From: Tricholoma matsutake
Taxonomy: Eukaryota; Basidiomycota; Agaricomycetes; Agaricales; Tricholomataceae
Assembly (NCBI GenBank): GCA_026075535.2
Contig: AP026547.1
Coordinates: forward strand, 1,240,001-1,304,000
Direction: 5' to 3'
DNA: 64,000 nucleotides
The notes under the pieces are model-generated. The model saw only the letters and a list, made by a program, of their open reading frames with translations, was not told where the DNA came from and did no database searches. A program made the position numbers and the translations under genes. Positions 20,561 to 32,434 of the stretch are shown here, piece after piece; position 1 is the first letter of the stretch; each line of letters begins with the position of its first letter.

Positions 20561-23500
20561 GCATTCAGTTCGGTTTCGGTTTTTTTTCTGGACCATAGGA
20601 CTGGACCTTTAAACACTAATATTAATGGAACTGTCAATCATGGAGGAACTATCAAGGAGGAGGTGACCATGGTACTAAGGTATCAGGAGCATCAGGAATG
20701 GGCCATATTCAAAGTGTGCAATCTTGGGAAACCCAATCTAATAATAGGATGTCCATGGTTATGGAAGCATAATCCTGAAATTGATTGGAAAACTGGGAAA
20801 GTACACATGACTTGTTGTCCTAAGGAATGTAATGTGTATGGGAGGAAGATGAAGAAGGAAAAAAGGAAAAAGAACTTCTGAGGAAGTATTCTGTTACGAT
20901 GGAGGAAGTGGAGGATGAGGAAATGCCAAATGGGGAAGTTCCGATCATGATTGAGAAAGAAGAGCAGAAGCAAACCTTTAGAGCAATTCATGGAGGACAG
21001 TCATGGGACAAGAATATTGTGAATGTGGAGAAGCCAGTGGAGGAGTGGGTGCCAAAAGTGTATCATGAATATCTGTCAGTGTTCCAGAAGAAGGAGTCTG
21101 AGCAAATGCTGGTGCGGAAGCCATGGAATCATGTGATCGAGATAAAGCCAGGGTTTGTGCCGAAGAAGTCAAAGGTATATCCATTATCTCCAATGGAACA
21201 AGAAGAAGTGAATGCATTCCTGAAGGAGCAATTGTGCAAAGGATACATATGACCTTCAAAATTGCTGCAGACATCACCAATATTCTTTGTACCAAAGAAA
21301 GATCAGAGGAAGAGGATGTGTACAGATTATAGGTATCTGAATGAGTGGACAGTGAAAAATGCATACCCCCTGCCATTGATCTCAGAAATAATTGACAAGG
21401 TGGGAAAAGCCAAGGTCTTTACAGAATTGGATTTATGATGGGGATACAACAATGTACAAATAAAGAAAGGAGATGAGTGGAAGGCTGCATTTGCCATGCA
21501 TCAAGGGTTCTTCAAGCTGCTTGTCATGTTTTTCAGGATGACTAATAGTTAAGGCAAGGCAGGGGTAGGGGTATACCCTTGTGTTTTTGGGCTAAGGGTA
21601 TGAGGGGTAAGGGTAGGGGTTTGGAAGTTCATACCCTTGCATACCCCTGTACCCTTACTAAGTGTACAGGGGTATGCCAGGGGTATGCTTATGTAACAAT
21701 ATCATTTGATTTTTTCAGCTATAAAGACTCATATTCAAGATTTTCATCAATTAAATTCAGATTTTGGGATTGTCCAACATGATAATGGCTTTCATATGTT
21801 AATAAGAGGTATTAATATGTGATATTAATAGTAAATACAATAGTTATCAACACTTTTCAAATGAATTTTGCTCTATATATGTTGATTTTGTGCCAAACCC
21901 TTGTACCCTTGACAAACCCTCCCATACCCTTGGCAACCCTTATATGTTTACATACTCTTACCCCTAAGGGTAGGGTGTTCAGGGGTAGGGGTAAGTGTAT
22001 GAGATTTGACACCCAGGGGTAACCCCTGCCTTGCCCTACTAATAGTCCCCCGACCTTCCAAAATATGATGAACGACATTTTCAAGGACGTAATAGACAAA
22101 GGTGTGGTAATAATATTTATTGGTGACATTCTGATATTCATGGAGGATGAAGAAAATCATGAGGCAATAGTGCAGGAGGTGCTATGGAGGTTAGCAGAGA
22201 ATGATCTATTTTTGAAACCAGAGAAGTGTGTGTTTGGGGCAAGCGAGATCAAGTTCCTAGGATTATTAATCGGCCCTGATGGGATCAAAATGGATCTGAT
22301 CAAGGTACAGGTGATCACAGATTGGCCTGCGCCCACCTGCATCAAAGAGGTTCAAGCTTTCTTGGGACTCGCAAACTACTATTGTTGCTTTATGCATAAT
22401 TTTTCCAAAATTGCTGCACCCATACATAACCTTATGTGAAAGGGAGTAGTGTGGAGGTGGGGAGAGCAGCAGCAGACAGTGTTTGAGGAGTTGAAGAGGA
22501 AGTTTGTGGAGGGACCAATATTAGCCCCAGTAGATTTCATGCACCCTTTATGAGTGGAATCAGATGCGTCCAACTTTGCTACTGGAGTGGTATTATCAAT
22601 GTTGTGTGAAGATGACAAATGGTATCCTTGTGCATATTTGTCCTGAGGGTTGAATGATGTGGAGAGGAATTATGATGTGCATGACAAAGAGATGTTGGGG
22701 ATAATATGAGCATTGGAGGCATGGAGGCATTATTTGGAGGGATGTACGCATCAGATGAGATCTGGATGGATCATCAAAATCTGCAATACTTCATGTCCAC
22801 TAAAACGCTTAATCACCAGCAAGTGCATCGGGTGCTATTCCTATCGTGTTTCAATTTTCACTTGGTCCACAAAGCAGGAAGCTTAATGAGGAAAGCAGAT
22901 GCATTATCCAGACATATTGATCACAAAAGGGGGGTGGAGGAGGACAATAAAAATGTTACCTTACTCAAACCCAAATACTTTCACATTTGTGCTATGTGTC
23001 AAGGGCATCTATTAATAGATAGCTCAGAAACAGAAATGTTGTCTAAAATTAGACAATGTTCAGAAATGGATGATGAAGTAGTGGAAGCCATGAAAGCTCT
23101 GAAGGGAGAGAAGAAAGGTAATATTAAAGGAGATGAATGGGCTGAGGAACAAGGGCTGGTGTTATTTCAAGGAAAGGTGTATATACCGAAGGATCAGGAT
23201 TTGTGAAGGGAGATCATCTGGTTACATCATAATACGCCGACTGCCAGACACCCAGGAAGATGGAAGACATTGGAATTAGTAATGAGAAATTATTGGTGGC
23301 CCAGAATTTCAAAGTATGTGTTGAGGTACATGGATGGATGTGATATGTGCATGAGGGGGAAGAAATTTCCAGAGAAGCCTGCAGGAAAATTAATGCCGAA
23401 CCTTATACCTAAAGCACCGTGGTGAGATATATCTGTGGATTTTATTACTGGATTACCCGAGGCTCAAGTACGATGCAATATTCATAGTATGCGACCGCTT

Positions 23501-24545
23501 CACAAAGGAGGTCCATATTATTCCTACTACTAAAGAAACCTCATCATTGGGCTTGGTGCGCCTCTATCTAAATCAGGTATGGTGGTTACATGGGTTACCT
23601 GATACTGTTATCTCTGATTGTGGACCACAATTTGCTTCCACATTTATGTGAGAACTGAACAACAAATTGGGAATTCAAACTAAATTATCTATGGCATATC
23701 ACCCGCAAATTGATGGGCAGACAGAGAGAATGAACCAGGAGTTGGAGCAGTACCTACATATGTTTGTCAACTACCGACAAACTGACTGGCCTGAATGGCT
23801 GGCAATTGCCAAATTTTCCCACAATAACAAATTCCATTTGGCTACTTGTATGTCACCCTTTTTTGTGAATTATGGATATCATCCTTGCATGGGAGTAGAA
23901 CCCAGAAGGGAAGTCAAAGTACAGTTGGTAGAAGACTTTGTATCTAAGATGCAAAAGGTACAAGAGGAAGCGGAGGCAGCATTGAAGAAAGCACATGATG
24001 ACATGATGCAACATGCAGATTGTACTTGAGCATGCGCTCCAGAGTACAAAGTTGGTGACTTGGTGTGGCTAAGTATCAAGGACCTGAATATTCCATGACC
24101 TTTGAGGAAACTTACAGAGAAACAAGTTGGCCCATATGTGATCTCTCAAGTGATCTCACCTAATGCGGTAGTGCTAAAACTACCCCGATCATTCAAGATT
24201 GATCCCAAGATTAACATATCCCACCTATGCCCTTACCACCCGCCCACTATTCCTGGCCAACAAACTACTCCACAACCTCCAATAATAGTAGAAGGTGCTC
24301 CAGAATACATAGTTGAAGAGATTCTAGACTCACGTCTTTGATGGAACAAATTGGAGTTCTTAATAAAGTGGAAAAACTATACTGATGAAAATAATTTGTG
24401 GGAGCCTGAAGAGAATTGTAAGCAAGCACATAATGTGATCACCCAATTCTTTAAACATAATCCAAATGCTCCATTGATAGGTTGTCTCTTTGGCTCAAAG
24501 GCCGATTCACCATTTTGACCACATTCTAATCACATCGGATAACTC
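20560..24545 (+). pseudogene. Gypsy A pol, decayed chromovirus-type Ty3/gypsy
   Basis: Domains in order: C-terminal protease segment (LIIGCPWLWKHNPEIDW, about 20730-20800); RT (about 21040-21545 and 22047-22440); RNase H (about 22450-22920); integrase with HH-CC zinc module (23220-23370) and SVDFITGLP/VISDCGPQF core with TERMNQELEQY (23430-23760); chromodomain (24295-24465, FLIKWKNYTDENNLWEPE). The catalytic RT box is FIGD (22108-22122) instead of YxDD, so the polymerase is dead. A 489-bp hAT MITE interrupts the RT. Many stops and at least one frameshift (near 23465) follow. gag, the protease active site and the 5' LTR are missing. The 3' LTR is at 25753. Confidence 0.9.
21550..22038. mobile_element. 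489-bp hAT MITE inside gypsy A RT
   Basis: Ends read TAAGGCAAGGCAGGGG on the left and, inverted, TAGGGCAAGGCAGGGG on the right. An exact 8-bp duplication, CTAATAGT, lies at 21542-21549 and 22039-22046. Removing it restores the RT motif TNSPPTFQ. The interior is non-coding with many GGGTAT/ACCCTT subterminal repeats. Confidence 0.92.
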
Positions 24546-24559
24546 ACACAAGGTCCTAG

Positions 24560-25633
24560 AAGCAGTGCGACCACTCCCGACCAAGTCTACCAAGCGCGAT
24601 ATCGTGTCGAACGCGGTCGAGCATCGTATTGAACACGATCGAACATTGTCAAACATCATCAAGTATCGTGAGCATCATCGAACATCATTGAGCATCGCGA
24701 GCATCCTCAAACGCAATCGAACATCATTGAGCATCGTATCGAACGCGATCGAACATCATCAAGCATCATCAAGCATCGTCGAGCATTATCGATTGATATC
24801 GAGAGACTGCGAGCGACATCAGGCGCCGCATTTGTTATCTATATGGTGGAATAACATGCGCCAGGAAGTATTCCAACTCGTGCTCAAACTTGCTGATAGT
24901 AGGTCAGCCTCGTTCCAAGTCCCTATCACACACAGAACCCGCTGGACGCATTATTGCGAGACTTAGTGCAGTTTATACACAAAGGACAGTCCCCTTTTAG
25001 TTCTATACCCTTTATTACTCTTTCATCATATGATATATATCTTTCTTGTTCAGATTCCAGTCTCCTTTTTGGCCTTGTGCCTTAACTCATATCTTTTGCC
25101 TCATGTTCTACACATGTTCTCTAGCCTTTTTAGGTACTTTCTTTATTTTATATAAAAAGATGTACTAGATACAAAGAAAAAGAAGAAAGTCGTCATCTTC
25201 CTCCCAGATCACAGTGATTTGAGAGTACAGTTTAGTCTTATTCAGTCCAAAGTTTGGTGTTTTATGCTAAACTTCCTCGAAATTCCTCGAAATTCCTTGC
25301 ATTACGCTATTTTCACTCTCGCTTCCCTCAATTAGCCTTTTTGTCACTTCTACTACTCGTCTAGTCCCCCGATCTTGCGTCCAAACATATCTGCGCACTC
25401 GAAATTCCTCGAAACCTCTTCGAAAAATATCACGACATCTCGAAAAGCATCGCAAAGTCTCGAAACACATTCTTTTAGCCTCGAACTGCTTCGACAAGCA
25501 GTTGTTTTATGACTATTTGATGGTCGGTCTGACAGGTGACATCTAGAGGGCCTCACATCCTTCCTCTGACTCATGTTATACCATCTGAAGCCTTTTGTGG
25601 GTTTTGTTTGGGTTTCTGGGTTGAGCATCATCA
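24560..25633 (+). repeat. LTR family A-related block within the gypsy A 3' region
   Basis: 24580-24800 is a degenerate 10-12 nt array of TCGAACATCAT type. 24973-25517 matches 57045-57664 closely, including CTCTAGCCTTTTTAGGTACT and a CTCGAAATTC array. The end, GTGGGTTTTGTTTGGGTTTC then GAGCATCATCA, matches the family A end at 59641. The 5' limit is unclear and no target duplication was found. It sits between the gypsy A pol end and its polypurine tract. Confidence 0.55.
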
Positions 25634-25737
25634 CCGTGTTGCATTGCGAGAATGGTGTATGAGGGGATGAGATTCTGGCCTTACCAAAATTTCATGCAGG
25701 GGACAGACACAATATTTTCTTGCCTGGAAGTCAAGGC

Positions 25738-25752
25738 ATAAAAGGGGGGTAA
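25738..25752 (+). promoter_or_regulatory. Polypurine tract of gypsy A
   Basis: AAAAGGGGGG directly precedes the 3' LTR start TGTTAGG at 25753. This is where plus-strand DNA synthesis would be primed in a Ty3/gypsy element. Confidence 0.7.
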
Positions 25753-26093
25753 TGTTAGGAAACCACCCCATTACCTAATAAGATTTATTTTTTATTTTTT
25801 ATTTTGCATGCATCAAGATGTACGTGCATGTATGCATGCATCAGTAACAACAATGTACAATATATGTAACATAGTATATAAACCCTAAATATACACCTAG
25901 GGGACCCCAGTTGTGTTCTCTTAGGTATTCCACCTATGCTTTTGATGTGAAAGGCCTTTGTCAACAAACTCATCCATTAATAACCCCTCACATCAAAACC
26001 ATCAATTCCCCCATCACAGGCATAGATCCCACCCCCTTCTTGTAGAGAGAACCTGCATGGTCTAGCTAGCAGATAGTGGGTGTCGCCCTAACA
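25753..26093 (+). repeat. 3' LTR of gypsy A (341 bp)
   Basis: Starts TGTTAGGAAACCACC and ends GTGTCGCCCTAACA, giving inverted TGTTAGG/CCTAACA termini. It matches the solo LTR at 52152-52553 almost throughout. The polypurine tract precedes it and the LINE remnant starts right after it. A TATATAAACCC box lies in the middle. Confidence 0.9.
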
Positions 26094-28560
26094 GTGACCC
26101 TGACTGCATTGTCATCCAAAGCATGTTGAAATCAGTGGATGACCCTCATCTTCCTGATGATGCTGCTTTGCTTCATTTCACTATGGCTGAGGCTACTGAT
26201 GATTCATACATTGCAGCTCTGACATTCCCAGCTCTCCAATGCTTCACGCTGGCTATGGAGCATTTTCAGTTCCTTTACAGGTGGCTCACCTTGTGGGAGA
26301 AGACAACCTTACATATCCTCAATGGTCCTGGCTTACTGCCAAAGATCCTCCCTCTCCAATCAATCACCAACATCCCTGGAACTGACCCCTGGATGACCAC
26401 TGAGCATGAGGTTCCTGTGTCCACTAATGAGTTTAGCTTTTTATGGGCACAGGTTGATGATCCCAAGACCCGCTACCTGGAGCTTGTGGACATTATTGAC
26501 TCCTTCTCCTTCCCAGCCTTCTCATTCTGTACCCCTTCACCCTTAGTTGCAAGGTAGTGTCACAGAACATTATTTCATGATGTTGGGTGCTACTCTCTCT
26601 CCAACCGATTCTCCATGCCAATGTGATTAGGCTGGACCCAAAAATCATGAAGTGCATGCATGCTATTCTAGGCTTCTGGTTCTGCCCCTTGTCTTTGGTG
26701 TCCACTCTCCCCTTGGCTCTTGGTGGCTTTGACTTTCTGTCCTTAGCATGCATCAATGCTGGTATCGCCATTGATGGTCTCGCATGAGATCTTAACCACC
26801 ATATTCCTGTCTACAGGATGATGGCTCTCATCATGTTGGCAGACTGGAATTGTCAGATTAACAGATGCATATACCCCCTCAATCACAAGGGCTTGAGCAG
26901 GTCATTCACTCATTTCAAAGACTCAATCCCTGCTGCGTGGATCATTGCGCACAGCCAAATGTCAAAACTAGGTCTGAGCCTTCATCAAACTGATCAGAGT
27001 CATTTACTTGATGGGCGATGCTCCATCTCTCATGCACTGTCTCTCATCAAGCTGTCTAACCCCCAAGTTGAACACCAACCGGCCACACCATTTGGTTGAT
27101 TTGGTCCATGGGTTGTCATTTGCTAAGTCACATTGGTACCTGGACTGTTAGTTGTCAGGGCCTCACCACCTTTGTTGTCAGAGCCCTTCTGACAGGAAAT
27201 TGGTTGTTAGCACAAAGGAAGAATTGGGTCTTGTTCAAGAACTTCTTCTCCCTGGCCCAGATTGGAGTCCAGCTGACCTGTTGCGCTCTCAGTCCCTTGC
27301 ACGGCAGCAGGCTGAGGAATTCATTTGATCCATTGTGTTGACTAATCACTTTCTCCCTTCTGATGTGTCTCAGGGTGCCCAACTATGGGGTACTGATGGC
27401 TCCATGATCCCTGCGTCTGCTGGCCCTCTAGAGGACAAATCAGTCACATCTGCAGTTACTGGCCCATGCACCATTGTCATGAAACTTGTTGGGCTTAACA
27501 TATCTATCCTCCATGGTGAGCTTGTTGTGATCATTGGTGGACTTGTCCTCTCAGACACTAGAGACAACTCCACCATGATTTACATGGACCACCTCAACTC
27601 CACTAGACACATTGATGACAACCAAACTTCTGTCAATTTTGATGCTCGTCTTTGCCACAGGAATGGTTGCACTTACTATAGATGGATACTCCACCTTTTG
27701 GGCTTCCAACGGGTGGCTATCCTCTACACAAAGGGCCATTCAGCTGAGTCATCCATTCCTTCCATTCTCAATTCTTCTGGCAATTACTATGCATCCAAGT
27801 CACAACATATTCTTTGCTCCTTGCCCCATGCTCCACTCCCCACTTTCTTCATAGACCAGTTCACTTTCTTCACTTCTTCTGATGGCTGGATAGAGTCAAA
27901 CATATGAAGTTTCACTGATTGATTGCTTTCAGCCCGATGTTCTTATGAGCTGGAATGGAAGCACAGTCTTTGACTCACTCAATTCCTTTATGACCCCACT
28001 CCCCCCCACCCTACCCTTATTTATGTGCCTTATCCTGTTATTCGGCACTTGTTCAGCTGTACTCGCATTCAGGACAGCTTCCCACAGCAGCTCGTCTCCA
28101 CTCCTGACACAGGATCAAATCCCAACACTGTCACTTTGGCTGCCTTGACATTCCAGAGGATGATCACCACCTCTTTGTTGAATGCCTGTATTTTACAGAA
28201 CTGCACTTTAACAGTGTTTCCGATGTTGTTAGAATCATGGAAGCCAAATGTCAGGATTTGGTTGAAGGATGTCTGCTATCCTTTGATGTAGCACAGCACG
28301 TCGTTTTAGCACTTTTCTCAAATGACAGTGCTTTTTGGCCACTGCATCATTTGGCCTTTTATCTAGGCCAGATTCCTGATGTTACCACACTCCCCGGTTT
28401 CAAACAACCAGCACCACATTCCCCCCTATCCCCCTCTATTCAACTGTCCCATGACATTCACTCTATTGCCATGGAGTGGCACACTCACTTGATTCATCTG
28501 GCAGGCCATATTTGGGGCCAAGTCCAGCACACTGCCATGGATGGGGCTGGTTTCTGATCT
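26094..28560 (+). pseudogene. Non-LTR retrotransposon (Tad-like LINE) 3' half: RT end and RNase H
   Basis: The first part (26123-26557) reads as the region after the RT palm. 27070-27160 holds a YTLLSHIGTWT-like stretch. 27370-27640 is an RNase H domain with its acidic residues in DGSMIPA, ILHGE and IYMDHLNSTRHIDD, continuing to KGHS. 27840-27905 reads PTFFIDQFTFFTSSDGWIESN. A C-terminal zinc-knuckle-like segment (CHFGC...DDHHLFVEC, other frame) lies near 28120-28190. Stops and frame changes break it. The endonuclease and RT catalytic core are absent, cut off by the gypsy A LTR at 26093. No poly(A) tail is obvious after 28560. Confidence 0.85.
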
Positions 28561-28760
28561 CTATTTTCCATCTATCTACTTAGTTAGTTCATTGCACATC
28601 ACAGTGTATTTTGCTCAGCAGTGGTGGCAAGCATTCCTCATTGAGGTTTTGATGCTACCCCACTAGCTTTTTTTTACTTACTTGGTCTATCAAGGCATAT
28701 TTTTTAGTATGTCCTTAGCTACTTATGTGGCATAGGTAGATATCAATATAGTAACATAGT
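28561..28760. other. Non-coding spacer
   Basis: AT-rich DNA with no recognisable gene between the LINE end and the TIR element. It may be LINE 3' untranslated sequence. Confidence 0.4.
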
Positions 28761-29862
28761 AACACTTGTAAAATAGCACATGCTCACTCCCTACATGTGA
28801 TGGTCTCACACTATCTTATCGATTAATCTATAGATGTGTCGACGACTGATCCAATGCTAATTGACTATATTTCATGCAACAGAATGGATCTTGAGGAATG
28901 TCTGCTCCTCCCTACATGAAAACTATCTGACTGTTTCAACTTTCATCCATGGCTTACTGGACATGCATCCTCATCTCAGTCAGAGTGAAGCTCATACTAG
29001 ACACTTCTTAGCTCGAGAAACCCTCCTGTTCAGTGCAGCTGATATCTGTGCAGAACTCTACAGGTATGACTCAGAGTGTATATTTTCCTGGGCACTGGAG
29101 GCTGTACAAACAAAGCTTTGTAAAGAGGTCATAACTCTCACTGAAGAAAATAGTGGCTTGCATTTTAGGGCTTCCACAGTCCACTGCATCCAGCAATTAT
29201 CTTGAAGGCTCCTTTATGCAGGTTATGACTGACAAAATTCAGAGTAAAGCACCTCATTTATGGCTCCTAAGATTGGGGGGATTGGTATTGAGGTTGATTC
29301 CAAGGGAGATGAGGATGAGAGCATTCCTGAATCTGCGATGAAAGCAAAGAAAAGACATATCCATGCCATCGCACGAAACACAGCACTGGTATCTATTGTA
29401 AGCATATCCATTATCTTAACCGATACATTTAATCCACTATATTCAATCAGAAGTCTGCCATCTGCATCAGCATTTTTTTACAGAGCACAAACAAGAGGTG
29501 CAATTACCTTCAGAGTGTTCTCCACATATTCTTTCACTCGACATCAGTTCCTGAAAAGGTTATCGAGACACTTGCCCATGCTGGTCTATCAATCAGCCTC
29601 ACATCGATTCATCACGCTGTTACCTCATTGTCAAAAGAAGCTGCAAAAAACATCCGACAAGCAGTGCAACATACATGGTAAAATACCAAAAGTCCTCTGT
29701 ACCTCCATACAAAGATCATCAATACTAGGGACCACATACTGTAGGCTGGACATAAATATATACCTGTGATGTCAGAGTGTCCATGTCTGGTAATCATGAT
29801 ACTTACTAAGGTGTTGGCCTGACCATGTGTAGGGAGTGAGCATGTGCTATTTTACAAGTGTT
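28761..29862. mobile_element. 1102-bp TIR element carrying a DUF6589-like gene fragment
   Basis: The two ends are perfect 35-bp inverted repeats beginning AACACTTGTAAAATAGCACA. The interior is filled by a decayed coding stretch (see 28861-29690). No exact target duplication was identified (AACATAGT on the left, GCTAAGTA on the right). It may be a non-autonomous element that captured gene sequence, or a deletion derivative of an element that encodes DUF6589 protein. Confidence 0.75.
28861..29690 (+). pseudogene. DUF6589-like protein, N-terminal fragment
   Basis: 28861-29205 encodes a helical stretch ending SGLHFRASTVHCIQQLS. About 29230-29345 continues with APHLWLLRLGGL and an acidic segment. 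In the frame starting near 29551 a segment reads VIETLAHAGLSISLTSIHHA, then SLSKEAAKNIRQAV. That order matches the N-terminal part of DUF6589 proteins, an abundant Agaricomycete family of unknown function. Frame changes and stops break it. The C-terminal DUF6589 core is absent. Whether 35-bp TIRs and the gene belong together is inference. Confidence 0.6.
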
Positions 29863-31138
29863 GCTAAGTATGGCACGGTACAACTTTCGGATTAACATCA
29901 GTGTATTATGTAAACATACTAAAAATAAAAATTTTGTACTGGGATTTATTTTACTGCACCTGCAACTGGTTGGGAGTCTGATGTACCAGTGCTATTCACA
30001 TAGTCAGATGAATAAGTTTTTAACTCCCTCACGAGAGATGGCTCTATATAGTTCAGTCATTAAATTAACCTCCCATGCGAGGAGGTCAAGAGTAGGGTTT
30101 GGTTAAAAAGTAGTTATAAACTTTGACCTCTGAGGCCTGAGGGATGACCTTTAACCTGTTGTCCACTGGGACTCCCAGTTGATGACAACCCTTTACAACC
30201 CCCTGGGGTTTTCAGCATTCCAACAAGAATGAAAGAACCCAAGACGATATCTGCATCAATGTGTTCATCAGTCTCCACATCATTGTCACCATTGCCAGAG
30301 GAGCATTGGAATCAGACCCCTCATCATCAGATTCGCTATTGTCATTGTCAATAGGACTTGGTGCACTTGGGGATCTGAGAAGGCTGGCCTCAAGATCCTT
30401 ATCCACGTCGTAGAAACAGACAGATGGACCATGGATCGCGAGTTGTGCGGCTCCCCAGATTTGTGTTGAGCACAGCTGATATGAGAAGCTAGCTGATCAA
30501 GTAGCCCAAGATTTATCTTGTGAGTCCCATACCACTAGGCTACGACAATCATCTGCACATTATAGTTTGAAGTTTGAACTGAAGAAAGACTCAAGAAAGA
30601 CTTGAAAGAAAGGTCGGGTACACCAATCGACCTTTGGAGGTAGACAAACGAGGAACGAGTGTAGTGTACTGATGTTTTGCAAGGTAGAATTATGATGCAT
30701 CAGGGTCATGTGATGTTCACCTTCCTTTTCCTTTTGCTCCCATCGTTATGTGTAGATTCTTGTCCCTCATTCTCTCTCACAGCTGCTGCTCATCGCTTCT
30801 CAGATTATTCTTTTTGCCCACCCACCCACTACTTATTGGCCTCCTCTGCTCATTAGACCCTTGAGGAATACAAAGTGGGATGGCCATCGTTTGGGTGTTA
30901 ATAATACTGATGGAATTTTACAGGTCAAATCTAGGTTATTCAGACTAATGAGCAGAGTTATAGCTGTGGTGTCTTGTAGTCATACTCAGCTCACCCCAGT
31001 TCGATAGCGGTGGAATCTGCAGAGTTGTTTTTCCAGTGAAATCCACAGTTTCTCTTCTACAGATTCCAGTGTATCGCATCCACTCCCAGGAACATTAGTA
31101 TGTTTACTTAGACTAGATTTGTAATAGACACTAGCAAT
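29863..31138. other. Non-coding, left flank of the gypsy C nest
   Basis: No recognisable gene. A 64-codon minus ORF at 30212-30406 has an acidic, Ser-rich N-terminus but no family motif and no support. The last five bases before 31144 (CCATG) are the gypsy C target duplication, so before insertion this DNA joined 47355 onward. Confidence 0.5.
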
Positions 31139-31143
31139 CCATG

Positions 31144-31474
31144 TGTGATATAAGCATGACAAATCATGGTTCTAGCACACAAAGCACTTGAAAGACAGTT
31201 TAATAGGCTCAGAATTCTCTAACCTACTAGTTACAAAACTGTTTGTTTATATAAGTAAGAATTTGGGCATGTCAGGTATCTAAATAAAGAGTCCAGCTCG
31301 TTGTCAAGTAGTAAGCAGCAGGGAATTGGAAATACAGATAAGTCATCATATGAGAAGAGATAGGGTAAAAGAAAAGGAAAGAAACCATAGAGACGAAATA
31401 AATGAAATAATGGAACAGATAGATGATAAGGAAAATACCAGAGCATGCATCACCCAGATCACGCTATCCTTACA
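31144..31474 (-). repeat. Gypsy C 3' LTR (331 bp), CpG-depleted
   Basis: On the minus strand it runs from TGTAAGGATAGCGTG to GCTTATATCACA. Compared with the 5' LTR it has lost about 16 of 19 CpG sites to TpG or CpA, plus small deletions near 31185 and 31230. Confidence 0.93.
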
Positions 31475-32257
31475 CCCGCCCTCCAGATGTCGTTCTCACA
31501 ACATCTCACACTTAATCCTTCTTCCTCCCCTTCCCTTTTAGCTGAAACTCCAGCAGCCTTCGCATTAGAAACACTTCCAGAAATGGTATCCTTCATATCT
31601 TGCACAGATAAAGAAGTCGAAATGGGGTCAGGGAAAGTGGTTTGGTCATTGGGAGGAGTGGTAAGTGGTTCCAGATCGAAACTGTTGAGATCATCAGTGA
31701 TCCCCGAGCTTGACACAGCCACAGACACCTTGCAATAAGGCAGAAACTCGCGATCATCGTAACACCATCTTTTCCCATGCACTGGCTCTATTCCCAAATC
31801 ATCCTCGTACAAATTGGGCCCATTTTGATGACTCTGGGAAGTGTTCTTGGTGTTCTGCCATAGCATCTGCGTCATAATCCCAGCTCAACTTGGTGAAAGG
31901 AACTAACTGGCTTCCTTGTGGCACCACCTGTCGGGCACTGTAAAGGTCATGGGGAGATACCTTGAACACCTCGTGATCTGGTTTTGGACCTGATCCCATC
32001 AAGGTCTCGTGTCCGTCGATATAGATGAAATTGACTGGCACTCCGGGTGCCACATTGAATATCTGGGCAAACTGAGTGTATCCGATGGGGACAGTTAGTT
32101 TCTGTTCTCCCATATGGAGCATTACATCGTACTCTAGGTAAGCATTGAGTTGTCCTCCATAAATGCAAAGGGAAGTCCCAATGTCGCCATTGTTCTCTAG
32201 GTGAAACCAGGTGGGAGATACCCAGTGGAGAAGAACACAACCTGCGTACATGGCCAC
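31465..32257 (-). pseudogene. Accessory ORF of gypsy C between pol and 3' LTR
   Basis: A 152-codon frame (32257-31799) encodes a compact protein containing CVLLHWVSPTWFHLENNGDI, VPIGYTQFAQIFNVAPGVPV and FTKLSWDYDADAMAEHQEHF. After a frameshift near 31810 it continues as an acidic, Ser/Thr-rich tail (WCYDDREFLPYCK) to about 31465. It shows no transmembrane segment, zinc motif or enzyme signature. The position downstream of the chromodomain and the same strand as pol argue it belongs to the element. I believe similar ORFs occur in other Agaricomycete gypsy elements, but the function is unknown. Confidence 0.6.
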
Positions 32258-32434
32258 ATGCTTTGCAAGGAATACACAAAAATTTATCGGTCAGGACTGG
32301 TGTAGTATAGAGGCGATGCTCGCTAGTAGTGTTAGAAATTGGTTAACTTTGTAGGTAGACTGGCCTTGCCAGGGAGGTCGAATTAGTTGCAACTTGTGGC
32401 ACTGGAGTCAATTTGCCTTTCTTTTATTTACAGG

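Noticed and set aside
21580..22020. Telomere-like CCCTAA/TACCCC motifs
   Set aside because: They are imperfect, in both orientations, and lie inside a hAT MITE with a clean 8-bp TSD, so they are subterminal repeats and not an interstitial telomere.
24460..24480. TGATAGG at 24474 as start of LTR family A
   Set aside because: Only seven bases match the expected TGATGATAGGTCC head, and the gypsy A pol tail seems to run past it.
28753..29870. 8-bp target duplication for the DUF6589-carrying element
   Set aside because: AACATAGT and GCTAAGTA do not match well enough; the class stays open.
31465..32257. Envelope-like gene
   Set aside because: No signal peptide, transmembrane segment or envelope motif is visible in the ORF after gypsy C pol.
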